A stretch of 64,000 nt of DNA from Vanrija pseudolonga (Eukaryota > Basidiomycota > Tremellomycetes > Trichosporonales > Trichosporonaceae): positions 434,001-498,000 of the forward strand of contig NC_085854.1 of assembly GCF_020906515.1 (NCBI RefSeq). Reading direction: 5' to 3'. The number at the start of each line of letters is the position of its first letter. Position 1 is the stretch's first letter. Both the position numbers and the translations under genes were made by a program. Shown piece by piece: positions 47,403-58,739 of the stretch. The notes below the pieces were generated by a model, which saw nothing but the letters and a program-made list of their open reading frames with translations, searched no databases and was not told the DNA's origin.

Positions 47403-49399
47403 TTAGATCCCCTTGACGTCCACAGCCGTGTCTGCCCCGCCGGCCCCCTCCTCACCCTCAGCGGCTCGGCGCCGCCGCTCCCGCTCGTCAAAGTACGCGA
47501 TCACGAGCGAGATGAGCACGCCGCCGAAGGCGAACCCCGCGTTGACGTAGTTGCCCGTCACGATGTACCTAGCGCGGGCGTTAGTGCGCGTCTCTACATC
47601 CACGGCGCCACTCACGGTTGCTTGTTGGCTGGGAAGGTGAAGATCGGGATCCACGCCTGGAAGAGGTTTCCAATGGCGTTCATCTGGGGGGTGTTAGAAG
47701 AGAGGCAAGACAAGGCGGAGTCAACGTACCAGGGCCGAGACATACGCCCGCTTCTCAGGGTCGTGCCGGCTCGTCTCGTTGACCGCCGTCCAGATGATTC
47801 CGCCGGTACACGTGCCGAGCGCCGTGAGGTCTGGTGTGGACGTGTCAGGTAAGGCAGGGGGGCATGGGAAGGGGGCTCACAGTACAAGGCCCATCGCGAC
47901 CCCTTATGCACCGGGTGCACAGGCGTCGCGGCGAGCGCGATAGGAAACACGGTCGCGAGCAGGTTCGCGCCGACGAGCACGGGCCAGCGACGCGCGCCGG
48001 GAAGGTTGTCTGCGATCCAGGACGCTGTGAGCGCGCAGAAGATGTTGAGGATGTTGATCTGGCGGAGCGTCAGCAGGGCGGGGAGCGGGGACGCGGACGT
48101 ACCCCCAGCGGGATGAGGTTGATCTGCGCCACGCTGAACACGGGCTTCTGGCCCTTGACGTTGTAGCTCTTGACCCAGAAGATCACTGCTGTTAGCGGTG
48201 CAGGAGGGGGGACGTACTGGAGCCGCCGGACTGGCCGAGTTGGACGATGAAGAGGAAGTAGAGCGGGACTGGGGGGTCGGTCAGCCTGACGGATCGGTGT
48301 GGCTCGCGCTCCGCGCTCGCTCACACAGCCACGCGTGCCACGTCGTATGCCACTTCAGCACGTCGCGCCACTTGAACCACCCCTCGTGGATCTTGAGGTC
48401 CGCCGGGTTGACTCTCTGCCTGCCGATCTCGATCTCGCGGGCCGAGAAGAGCCAGTTGGGCTTGGAGCGTGAGGGGAGCTTGGGCATCGCGATCGCCGTC
48501 CACGCCACACACGGGAGGGAGATGACGCCGCAGATGCTGCGGGCGGGTGTCAGCACGAGACCCCTCGGGACACTGGTCAGACGCCACGACCACGTACATG
48601 AACAGCCAGCGCCAGCCCGCCAAGCCCAGCTTGCCGTTCAAACCCGAGTACACCGCCGCCATGAGGAACCCCGAGAACAGCGGCCCGATCTGCGTCGCGA
48701 CCTGGATGATCGTGTTGCGGCGCGCGAGCTCATGCGGCTTGAACCACGAGCTGCAGACGTAGATCACCGCGCCAAAGTGGCCCGCCTCGAACAGCCCAAC
48801 CAAAAACCGCACAGCGTACAGGTGGTTCGTGGTCTTGATGCCCGCCGTCGCGAACGTCGCCACCGTCCACGCGAACTCGAGGAACGCGACGTACAGCGAC
48901 GTGTTGACGCGCGTGAGGATCAGGTTGGACGGGATCTGGCCGAAGACGTAGCCTGTGTGCTGGTCAGTGTGGTACTCGCACGTGCGCTGGCTGGAGGCCA
49001 CCTACCCGCCGACCAGAAGGCCGCGGCGTAGTTCAGCTCCTTGCCGAACAGCTCCAGGTCCTCCTTCATGCCCGAGCTGGCGTCAGTACGCCGTTCTAAA
49101 AAGTATGTATACTTGCTTGAACCCGTTAATGAGGTTGACCTGATCGAGGTAGCGGATAGTCACGCCGAGCGCGGCAGACGAGAGGAGGGTGAGGTCGAGC
49201 TTGAGGAGGAAGCGGGCCTCCTCCTTCGGCAGGTCGAGCGCTGTGTGGCGTCAGCTCGGTGCAGGCGCGCACACGTACATGGCCAGATGATCGAGCGCCA
49301 GGTACGCTGTGGCTCGGCTGCTGGGGGCGAGAGAAGCACGGGCACGGCGTCGAGGCCGGGCGAGTCGAGGGGGTCCTTCTTGTCCTTCTCGAGCGACAT
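47403..49399 (-). CDS. MFS anion:cation symporter, Dal5/Fen2/Vht1-like
   Basis: Plasma-membrane carrier of the allantoate permease branch (allantoate, pantothenate, biotin or other small carboxylates); substrate not assignable. Eleven exons: 49399-49279, 49240-49117, 49076-49006, 48952-48598, 48536-48325, 48268-48218, 48185-48103, 48058-47881, 47830-47730, 47683-47616 and 47568-47403; 509 residues. Seen: LDLTLLSSAALGVTIRYLDQ, the family hallmark around INGFNSGMKEDLELFGKELN, FWSAGYVFGQIPSNLIL, RFLVGLFEAGHFGAVIYVCS, INLIPLGINILNIFCALTAS, ALMNAIGNLFQAWIPIFTFP, YVNAGFAFGGVLISLVIAYF, then a charged C-terminal tail. Intron 2 (49077-49116) begins with GC, not GT: its donor GCAAGT is the standard GC-AG form and the frame requires it. 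Divergent from the second MFS gene. Confidence 0.93.
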
Positions 49400-50910
49400 G
49401 GCGGGTGGTGGGGTTGAGTGCCACACCGCCACGAGCGGCTTATGTAGCTTGCTTGCTACGGCTGTCGGCATCGTGCACGACCTTCCTTCCTTCGGCATCG
49501 GCCCAGCCCCGTCCTATCGCCAGCACGCCATGAGCATGGGGGAAATGAGTAAGCCCGCCCAGAGGCTATTGGCGATAAGCGCCGCACGGTGGTGGTGCGG
49601 GTGGCAGCTTGGGTTGACTACTGGTGGCGCAGATCCAGTAAGTAGTCGTCATGAGCGGTCTGCATCGCGTCCTTCGAATCTAGGGTGGGGCGGCGCGAGC
49701 GAACACGGGCCGAACATGTCAGTCCTGTGGGAGCGCGCTCCCGCACGAACAGTCAGTGCCCAGCAGTCACTAGCGCAGCTGATGGCTTCGCGATACGCTG
49801 CCGGCCGTGCCGAGCCAAGAGGTGAAGATGACGACAGCGCAGGCCCGCGTCACGTTAGGTCTTGCTTGCTGTAAGCTGAGCCCGCGACGCGTTTGGCGAC
49901 CGACACGATGGGCGGCGGCGTTGAGGCGTGAGGATGTCGACATTGCAAGTGGGTGGTGGAGCAGGTGGGGAGTCAACGAGCGGGCGGTGAGGTAGTGAAG
50001 TGTTCGGACGGACGGTGCCAGAGTCGGTGGTAGGTAGGTAGATGCTGCAGAAGGGCAAGTAGAGTCGAGCCGGGATGCCGGCGTGAGCAATGTCAAGACG
50101 AGTGCCGTACGTAGCTCCACGGTGGGATCGACTCGGCGCCGACACTGGCGGATATCAGCTTGGCTCCCGCCCGGAATAGTGCCGACTGCTACTTGGCCCT
50201 CTCGTCGACCCAACCTACTTTACTTTCCCTTGCAGCAGCAGCCCTCGCTCTCTCTGCCAAGCAAACTACGGCGGCACGAGCCGCAGAATCCACAGCAGCG
50301 CAGGCAGTCAGTCACAGGCAGGCAGGCAGGCAGTCACCGCCATACCCACCCCATATGGCACCCCCACACACCATAGCCAGGCGGCATGGCGCTGCGCTCG
50401 CACCTCCACCGGAGATGGCCGACGCCACGAGCCGAGTGAGGCATATCGCCCCAGAAATTACAAGGACGTCATGGCAGCAACCTTTCCGAGCGAGTGGGCG
50501 TGGGTGGGGTGGGGGGGGGGGGGCCTCTGCAGAGACGACGACAATAGCGACGAGGGGTGGCTTCCGGTGACTGCTGTGACTCGGGGCAGGCAGCGAGCCG
50601 ACTCGCTCGTCTTTGCGCACCACCGCCGACTCGTGTCTGGGAATAAGTCGCGACCCGACGCACGCTGCCAAAGGGAAGGAAGGGTGCAGCAGCTACAGTA
50701 CAGGTTTGCAGAGCGCATGTCGGAGCACGATGCATTGCACTCACTCACTCTCTCCTGCATAGAGCTACAGGTGGCTCTGTCTGTCTCTCTCTCTGCTCAC
50801 GACTGGCAACGCCTAGACCGACCAACACGACACGAACACCACGGCCGACTCATGGCCCCCGCCTCGATAGCCCTTCCCCCTTCCCCACCCTCCTCTCACG
50901 GTCCAGCGCC
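49400..50910. promoter_or_regulatory. Divergent region between two MFS transporter genes
   Basis: 1.5 kb, no supportable gene. A 13-base G run sits at 50511-50523, and C/T-rich sequence precedes the plus-strand ATG. Two divergent transporters sharing a long upstream region could be co-regulated; this is inference only. Confidence 0.5.
50511..50523. repeat. Poly-G run of 13
   Basis: Thirteen consecutive G on the plus strand, preceded by further G-rich sequence (GGGTGGGGT). Confidence 0.9.
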
Positions 50911-53083
50911 ATGTTCAGCCGGCCGTCTCCGTACGCCACGCCGCTGCCTTATGCGCAGGTCGCGGTGCTCATGGGCGTGCGGCTTGCCGAGCCGAGTGAG
51001 TGTGTGCGAGCCGCGCAGCGGCGAGCATGCTCCGCCCACTGCCTCCTGCCTTCTTCTCCACCCCGCCAGCGACCCCGCCGCCTCCACTAACACACGCCCC
51101 CAGTCGCATACACCATCATCTTCCCATTCATCAACCAGATGATCGACGAGCTGGGCGTGACGGATAACCCGGACAGGATAGGCTTCTACTCTGGGCTTGT
51201 TGTGGGTTGCGTGGCGTCGGGCGGGTCCGCGGCACGCCGAACTGACACGCCGGCCTCAGGAATCAGCCTTCGCCTTCGTCCAAGTCTTCACTGTGTATCA
51301 CTGGGCCAAGCTGTCCGAGTGGGTTGTGGCATGGGCAAAGCTGACGCCAGTCGCGTGGGACGGCGGCCGGTCATTCTGGCCGGGTTGACAGGGGTCGTGA
51401 TTTCAAGCAGTTTGTTGTGGGTTGGGTTGGCTGTGCCACGCTACGACAGCAGCTCGCTGACGCTCGCAGCGGCCTCGCGACAAACTTCTGGACCATGCTC
51501 TTCTTCCGCTGCCTCTCGGGCGCGCTGAACGGCAACGTGGCGGTCATCAAAGCCTCCCTCGGGGAAATCACCGACGAGACGAACAGCACCGACGCGTTCG
51601 CGCTCTACGCCCTCACGTGGACAGTAGGCTCGATCCTCGGCACTGCGCTCGGCGGCGCGCTCGCGCACCCCGTGCAGCGGTGGCCGGGGCTCTTTGGCAG
51701 CTGGGACGTGTTCCGGCGGCATCCTTACTGGTTGCGTGAGTGGGGGTGTCGACTCGAGTCGGGGTCGAGACCAGCTCGCTGACGCTCGCCAGCCTGCCTC
51801 GTCTCCGCCGGGTGCACCCTCGTCGGCATCATCTTCGCAGCGGCAGTGTACCGCGAGTCCCTGCCGTCCAAGCAGCACCAGCACACGTCCACGCGCACAA
51901 TCTTCAGCTATCGCCAGCATGCGATCCTGCCCGGCGACGGGCGGCAGGGCAGCAGGCACGCGCCGAGCCGCTCGGACGCGTCAGACGCGACGGCCGTGTC
52001 GCACGACGAGAGCGTGCCCATGTCGCCTGTGAGCACCAAGACGCGGCTGGACGAGGAGGCCGGCGGCGTCGACGAGCCGCTGCTTGGCGGCGCGGCGCAC
52101 CACCACCGTACCTGGGGCTTCTGGGAGCTGTGCGCTCACCGCCCCGTGCGGATCTCCAACCTCGCCCTGTTCCTCAACTCGTTTGTGTCGGGGTCGTGGG
52201 GCGCCGCGTCGTTGCTCTTCTTTTATGATCGGAAGAAGTGAGTGGGGGCGAGCACGAGCGCAGCGAGTGCGAGTGCGAGTGCGATCAGAGCCCCGAGCCC
52301 CGAGCCCCGCAGCCAGCTGACACCCGCCAGCGGCCTCGCCATGTCGGTTAGTCGTCCCCCGCTCCCTCCCCACTAACCCCAGACCTCTGCTATCGGCGGT
52401 GCACTGGCCGTCAACGGTCTGTGGACGATCGCGGCGCAGCTGCTCATCCTGACAAGGCTGCGGCTCGCGTTGGGCCTGAACCGCGCGTATGTGCTGCTCA
52501 CGGCGGGCTGGATCCCCGTGTGGCTGCTCTTGCCTCTGCTCCGGCGGGTGCTCGAGGCGTCCGAGACCCCCAACAGCGAGGGCAAGTACGCCGACACGCG
52601 GGGCTGGGTCGTGACTATCGCTGTGAATGCGCTTTTGTCGCTCGTGACCCTCGTCACGCTCAACAACTCGCTCCTCATGGTCGTGGTCAACAACTCGACG
52701 CCGGACCGCGCGGCCCTGGGCGCGGTCAACGGCATCAGTACCGCCGTGGGCAGCCTCGCGCGCGTCGTCGGCCCGAGCCTCGTCAGTGTCGTGAGTGGGT
52801 GGGTGAGGACGACGACTGACCGCAGCTCTTCGCCGTCTCGATGGACCGCGGCGCCCTCGGAGGCCGCCTCTGGTGGGTCTTCATGCTGGCCATGTCCGCG
52901 CTCAACCTCGGCGCGGGCCTGCTCGTGCCCAACGAAGCTGCCACCCTGCGTAACGAGTACGACGAGGACGAGTACGGAGACGAGGACGAGGACGAAGATG
53001 AGGACGGAAGCGAGAGTCTGGATGGCGTCATGGTTGCCCCGGGTACTCCGGCACGGCGCGGCACTCACCCCATTCCGGGTTAA
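50911..53083 (+). CDS. MFS transporter, TCR/Tet or ZIFL-like family
   Basis: Twelve-span carrier related to tetracycline-resistance and zinc-induced-facilitator-like proteins (yeast YCR023C type); substrate unknown, possibly vacuolar. Nine exons: 50911-50995, 51104-51201, 51260-51318, 51351-51416, 51470-51735, 51793-52237, 52331-52346 (16 bases), 52383-52790 and 52826-53083; 566 residues. Seen: VLMGVRLAEPIAYTIIFPFI, the signature loop WAKLSDRVGRRPVI between spans 2 and 3, FFRCLSGALNGNVAVIKASL with the family G-x-x-N-G-N, LTWTVGSILGTALGGALAHP, a long Ser/Asp-rich central loop (residues about 245-305), and LGAVNGISTAVGSLARVVGP. The C-terminus is very acidic (EYDEDEYGDEDEDEDEDGS). Confidence 0.93.
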
Positions 53084-55608
53084 CGGGGTAGTGTGTATCG
53101 AGCCGAGCCACCCCGCCTCGAGCGAGCAAGCAAGCAAGCAAGCAAGGAGACCCAGAGCCAAGCTCGCTGCATATCGCCCGCCCGCCCGCCCGCCCACCGA
53201 CACCGGCCAGAAATCGCTGTGCCGAACGACGCCGAACATCTCCATCACCACCACTGGCACCCCCATGTGTCCGCAGTGCACAGCTGTATCCCTTACCCGA
53301 AATAGAACGCATGTAACCCGTCCACTACCAACCAACCAGCCGTTCAAGAGGCCGCGAGACAGCGCAACGTGTGTGTCAAGCGAAGACGGCGAGGGGTAAG
53401 GGGAAGCGGGACGTGTGTGATTTGCAGCAGCGACAGCAACAGCGACGTCGGGTGGCGTTTGGCCTGCCCTCTCTCTGTCAGGTCGTGGCGTGCGCGGGTG
53501 GTGGGGATGAGGACGGATGAGGTGGGGATGCTGCTGCTGTGGCGTCGTCGGCCACGCGGCGAGGACAATGGACGCCTGAACGGACGTCCCCACTCGGCAC
53601 AAAGCCGCGCCGATGCATCCAGCAAGTCTTGTTGTTCAGTTCTGCTCGCCGCCGCCGCTGTGGTGGTGGTGCATGACGTTGTGGTGAAACCTGGCCGAGA
53701 CCCACTGCACTGCGGGCGCTCTGAAACCGCTAAGCAGCACGCACCACGCAGCGGGACAAGCGCCGATGACTGTCAGCTTGTTTGTGTAGTCATCGTCCGC
53801 TTTGATGCTCTTGGCTACTGGGCTTGCTGGGCTGGGCTGGGCGGGGTTCGGCGGGTGGCCAGAGAGCCAGGCAGCCGAGCCAAGGGTGCCGCAGCCTGCA
53901 GCCACCGCGGCGTCTCCGACCCCGCTCGTTGGCTCGTTGGCTGGGCGGCCATTGTTGTTCGTGTCCACATGACCTCGCCAAACATGTCCCAAAGCCGTCA
54001 ACTGCCGAGACGACGAGGTCGAGCAGCTGATGCTGGGGCCCATGTTGACGGATGCGTCCTACTCGCTGACTCGCTGTTGCTCGGGCGGCGGCGGCGGTGG
54101 CCCCACCCCACCCACTATGGCTTGGGTGGATGCAAGATCTCCCCCTTCCGAGCAGCAGCAGCTGCCCCATCCCCGCACGACGCCGCTTGCAGTCGTCTTG
54201 TTGCCCATCGTCCCATCAGCTAGCTAGCTCTCTCTTGCCACTCACTGCTCGCTGCCTTGAATCTGCGTGCAGCATCCACTTGCAGCTGTGTTATTGTCCC
54301 CCGCGTTCGCCTCGCCCACCACACCCGGACCACTCGGAGCCTTGCCCCGGTGGCCACACAGCTGCCTGCCTGCTCTCTGTTCGGACGACGACGTGCCGCC
54401 GGCCCGCTTGACCCCGTTTGGTGGCCGCAGTGGTCCCCCGCCGCCAAGCTAGGCCGCCGTTACTCCGCGCTTTTTCCTAAGCAAAGGGCGGGTCCGCCGA
54501 CAAGAGACGACGCACAGAGAGAGCAAAGGGCAGCGTCAAGTCTCGACTCGCTCTACTGCTGCGACCTACGACACTACTCGAGTAGTTTGCATACCGCAAA
54601 GCCGTCAACATCCACCACCACCTACATCCACACACACACACAATCCGTGGTCAACTTCTCATCAACACACAACTCTCCGCCCCGCCCCCCACCGCCCCCC
54701 CACACTCCGCCCAGCCCCCCCCCCCGCCGCCGCCGCCGCCCCGACAGTGCCCGAATCGTGACAGCCACCTCGACGCGCTCGCTTGCAGTCAAACCAGCAG
54801 CTACTTTAGTTGCAGTTTGCTTGACCGACCCGACTGACCGACCATTGCGACATTGCAGCAAAGGGTCCTTGGTGTCTTTTCGCCTGCCCACCCGTCGCTA
54901 ACCGCCGCTCCTTGCCGTCGCCGCCGCGGCCGCCGCTGCTGCTGCCGCTCGCGTCCTCCTCCCCGTCTTGCAGCGCCGCCGAGCTTTACGGCTACCTCTT
55001 AATTGAATACCCGTCGTCTGGGTCTGGATCCAAAAGGCAAATCCCTCTAATCCGCGCGCCGCGACACCGGAGGCAGCAAGCAACAACCACCGCGACACCT
55101 CCGACTCCCACAAACTCGGAATCCCAACATCTCTCACTCACTCTCTCCACTTTGCATCTCCTTGGCAACCACAATCAACTTTTTCTGTTACTACATCTAT
55201 CAGCTCCAACTCATCGCGCGCAGCACATCGCCAGCTAGCGACCACACGCAACTACAACACGGCGACCGACCCCGCTCTTTGGACGTGCACCTTGCTCGCC
55301 CTCTCTCCACGCCGCGGCGGTCAACCCCACTCGCCTTTTACTTTTTTGCCAACTGTCTACCCCGTGTCTGTGCATCGCTACCCCATGAACATTGTTCGCC
55401 GCGTTTAGCAAACGCTGGATACCGGCAACCCACCCCCCCGTCTTCTTCCCCTCCGTCCCCCCGGCCCCCCCCCATCCTCACCCCTCCCCCTACGGGCCCA
55501 TCCTCGATCGACACTGCCCCCTCGGCCGTCGGCTTTGACGTCGCGCGGCCATAATCATCTATTGTCTTACCCACAGCACATCTACATTGTCAATCAACAC
55601 ACGTACCC
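53084..55608. other. Intergenic and long leader upstream of the DUF1752 gene
   Basis: 2.5 kb without a supportable gene. It holds an AAGC tetranucleotide run (about 53125-53146), CA repeats near 54633-54645 and an 11-base C run at 54715-54725 followed by GCC units. From about 54,480 the plus strand is C/A/T-rich with many C blocks, consistent with a long 5' UTR or promoter of the next gene. Confidence 0.5.
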
Positions 55609-58429
55609 ATGCCGTCCCCGCCTTCACACTTTGATGCGGGGGCGCGGGCATCGGCGTCATCGGCATCCTCGGGCGGCTCATCGCGCTCCCCATCGCGGCA
55701 ACGCGGTGCAGCGCCCCTCCTCGCCCTTGCTCCCATAGCCGCGGAACTTCACGAGCCAGAGGTGCTTGCACCCGAGCAAGATCTCGACGTCAAGGACATC
55801 TGGAACGGTGCGTCTTGTGGCGTGTCACGCCGTGATGCACTGCAACTCGGGCTGTTGCCAACGGTGCTAACCCACAACAGTCATCTCGCGCGCGTCCGAC
55901 ATTGTCAAGGATGGGTCGCGCCTTGAAAACTTGGCTTGGAGGTACGTCCATGGTGCCTGCTACGTGTGCTCCACAACAAAATGTCGTGACAGTAGCAGCT
56001 GACTCGGTTTCTTTTTAGGCACTGGGGTTCCCCAAACTCGAGACGTCGGTCGTCGTCATCGACCACGGCCTCGTCGGCCTCACTGCACACTCCCTCCGAT
56101 CGGTCGACAACAATACCCCGGTCTCGTAGTTTTGAACGCCGATCGTTTACGGGTGCTCTCAAACTACTGATCGAAGAAAACTCGTTCAAAGACTGGGTCG
56201 AGGACGCAAAGCGCAACCCACAGTCGGCAGAGCCCAAGACGACGTCCACCCCTCGATCAGGCAGCCTCAACGGCACGCCTGCACCCCGCCCGTCGCTCGC
56301 CCTCCCCGACACTCCAATCACGGACGTCGAGATTCGTCTTGTCGAGCCCACGCCGGTTCCAAGCCGCGTGGGATCGCTCGGTGGTACTGGAAGCCAGGTC
56401 AATTCGATCGCCAAGCCGTCAGTGGCGTCGTTCTTGCCAGAAGGGATTCACGAGGAGCCCGAAGCCGAGTCGAGGAATAATTCTGCGTCGACGTCGACGC
56501 CAATGCCACCTCGCCGCAAGCAACAGAATCGATTCTTCATTCAAACCAGCCCGGGCAAGGTCAGCGGCTCGGATTCGTCGCAGCCGTCTTCGGCGCCCCA
56601 AACAGCCGAGCCCCAGCCGGCTCCTCAACCGCCCGCACCCACTGGCGTGTCTGCCAGCTCGCACGGTCGCAGCTCTGGTGACTCGTCTTCGGCCATTGTT
56701 ATTCGCCCGCCCGCTCGCAAGGAACGCAGGCATGTGACCATGGCGAACATGCGCGGTCGCTTCGCAGGTGAAAAGGCGAGGGCAGCCGAGGCTATTGCCG
56801 CTCGGAACAAGAAGGAGAGCTCGGATGACGAGGAGTGGGAGGATGAGGAGGACGGCGGCTCTGATGTCGACGAGGAGGATGTCGAGGAGGATGTCGAAGA
56901 GGATGCCAACGGCGACGACGACGGCGAGTGGGAGGACGACGACCCGAGCACTGCCGAGCCTTCGCCAGCCCCCACCAACTTCAAGCGCAGTTCGCGAGCA
57001 ACCAGGGTGGCTCTCCCTCCTCCTCCTCCACCTGCACCCACTCCGCCCAAGACGAAGAAGGAGCGCGCTGCGGAGAAGGCACGGATCGAAGCCGAGAAGG
57101 ACGCCCAGCGCAAGCGCGAAATGTTTGCAAAGCAGCAAATCTTTGGAGCACCAAGGACGGCGCAAAGCGAGGGGCTGATCACGCGAACGTTCCGCTCCGG
57201 CAAAAGCATGGTCGATCTCACCCAGATTGACGAAGACGACACCGGTGCGCCGTCGGCTGCGCTGCGACGGGCTCCGACGCACACCGCCCTGACGAATCTC
57301 GGCCGATCGCCCGCTCCGGCGCCGTCCGGTCTCGCCCGCACAAAGTCGGCAGTAGCCATGCCTGTGCAGAGTGGAGTCAGCGTGACATCTCGCTCGCACG
57401 TCTCAGGCACGGGCACCAGCGAAGAGAGGCGTCCCTCTGGACCCGACGGCGTCGAGATGGAGTCGTCGGATGAAGACAGCGAAGATGACAACTACCTGGC
57501 GAGTTCGCAGGTTCAGCGCAAGCTGGACGAGCTCGCGGCCAAGCGGGAGAAGCGGGTCATGATCCCTCAGCCTCCACCCAGTGCTGTGGCCGCTGTCGGG
57601 GACAATCTCGACGAACAGGGTGTTGTTCGGCCACTGTCGCCGACGACCAGGCGGCGAACGATCATCATGCGCGAGATGTCGGAGTCGTTGCGTAGAAGTG
57701 AGTCGGGTAAGGTGGCAGCGCCAACTGCTACCGTGGTGTTTCAGCCCGGAGCCCCTCTAACCCACCACAGATATCATCTTGGAACGAGAGAAGTCATCGG
57801 GCCGTACCAGCAACTTTGGGCAGACCAGACCCCCTCCATCTGTCCACACGTCGAGACTGCCAACTGTTTCTTCGGCGGTGAATCTTGCACAGTACAGCGG
57901 CCACCACGGAGGCTACGGCGCCCCGCTTCAGAGGCAGCGGTCACAGACGGCCGACGTCAATGGGTTTGCGACGCAGCCACCTGGTGGCCTGGAGCGAACC
58001 AACTCGCAGCCCAACCTCGGCATGATGCAGGGCCAGCTCCGCCACCAGCATGCGCCGCCGAGCCCCAACCTGGGCCCACAGTACCCACAGGCGTCGGTGT
58101 CGCCCGAGACCAAGCGCCGTGGACAGAATGTCCTGGGTAGTGGGTTCCTGCGCCCCCTGACGCGCGCGTCGGCGACGAGCAGCACGACATCGCCGACACT
58201 GGAGCGGACTCAGTCATCGGTTGCGCTTCACACCACGACGACAACGTCGCCTCACGGCGAGCTTTCGTCGCCGTCGCCTACGCATGGGCAGCGGACTGGA
58301 GGGCCCAACTTTGCCGCCCCAGCCATGGTGCGGTCGTCGACAGAAGACCTGGAGCGTGCGCGGCACCGACGCGAGCTCGCACGACGAAGCGAGAACACGG
58401 ACACGAGTTATCGAATGCACGGGTGGTAG
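55609..58429 (+). CDS. DUF1752 (AreA GATA-like N-terminal domain) regulatory protein
   Basis: Four exons: 55609-55807, 55881-55941, 56019-57697 and 57771-58429; 865 residues. The small DUF1752/GATA_AreA motif is rebuilt from three exons: DVKDIWNVISRASDIVKDGS, RLENLAWRHWG. This motif occurs at the N-terminus of fungal nitrogen regulators and of Mks1-like proteins; no GATA zinc finger is present, so this is not AreA itself. The rest is disordered: Ser/Pro-rich, a long acidic block at about residues 400-445 (DDEEWEDEEDGGSDVDEED), a Lys/Glu-rich helix (KKERAAEKARIEAEKDAQRK) and a C-terminal Gln/Ser/Pro region. The middle and C-terminal segments resemble the DUF3295-type extension that often accompanies DUF1752, but this is less certain. 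Probable role in nutrient signalling, by family only. Confidence 0.82.
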
Positions 58430-58739
58430 GCGTGCCACCTCAACCATTAATCAAAGCATACAGCAAGGCGAGAGAAGAAAGTCAGAAGTCATTACTCCAT
58501 ATCGGTTAGGTTAGCATAGGGACGGGGTGGCCGACGCCGCCCATGTATTTATTAGCATGCGTATGCCATGTGTGTGGGTGAGGGGGGCCAAGGGTGGTGG
58601 CTCAGGCTGGTTGTAGGAGATGACTGACATGGTCGAGGAGGCAGAGTCAGTTGCAGCAGGTTGCCTCTACAAGTATACATCGCTACAGTAAGGCGTGGCC
58701 TCCACCGGCCTCCTCTGCCGCCATCGCCCCCACCGCCGC
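58430..58739. other. Intergenic: facing 3' ends
   Basis: 310 bases between two convergent stop codons. Nothing else seen. Confidence 0.6.

Noticed and set aside
56419-57491. Overlapping minus-strand frames of 288-326 codons opposite the DUF1752 gene
   Set aside because: Shadows of the acidic and Ser/Pro-rich plus-strand exon; Ser-rich or Arg-rich with no motifs.
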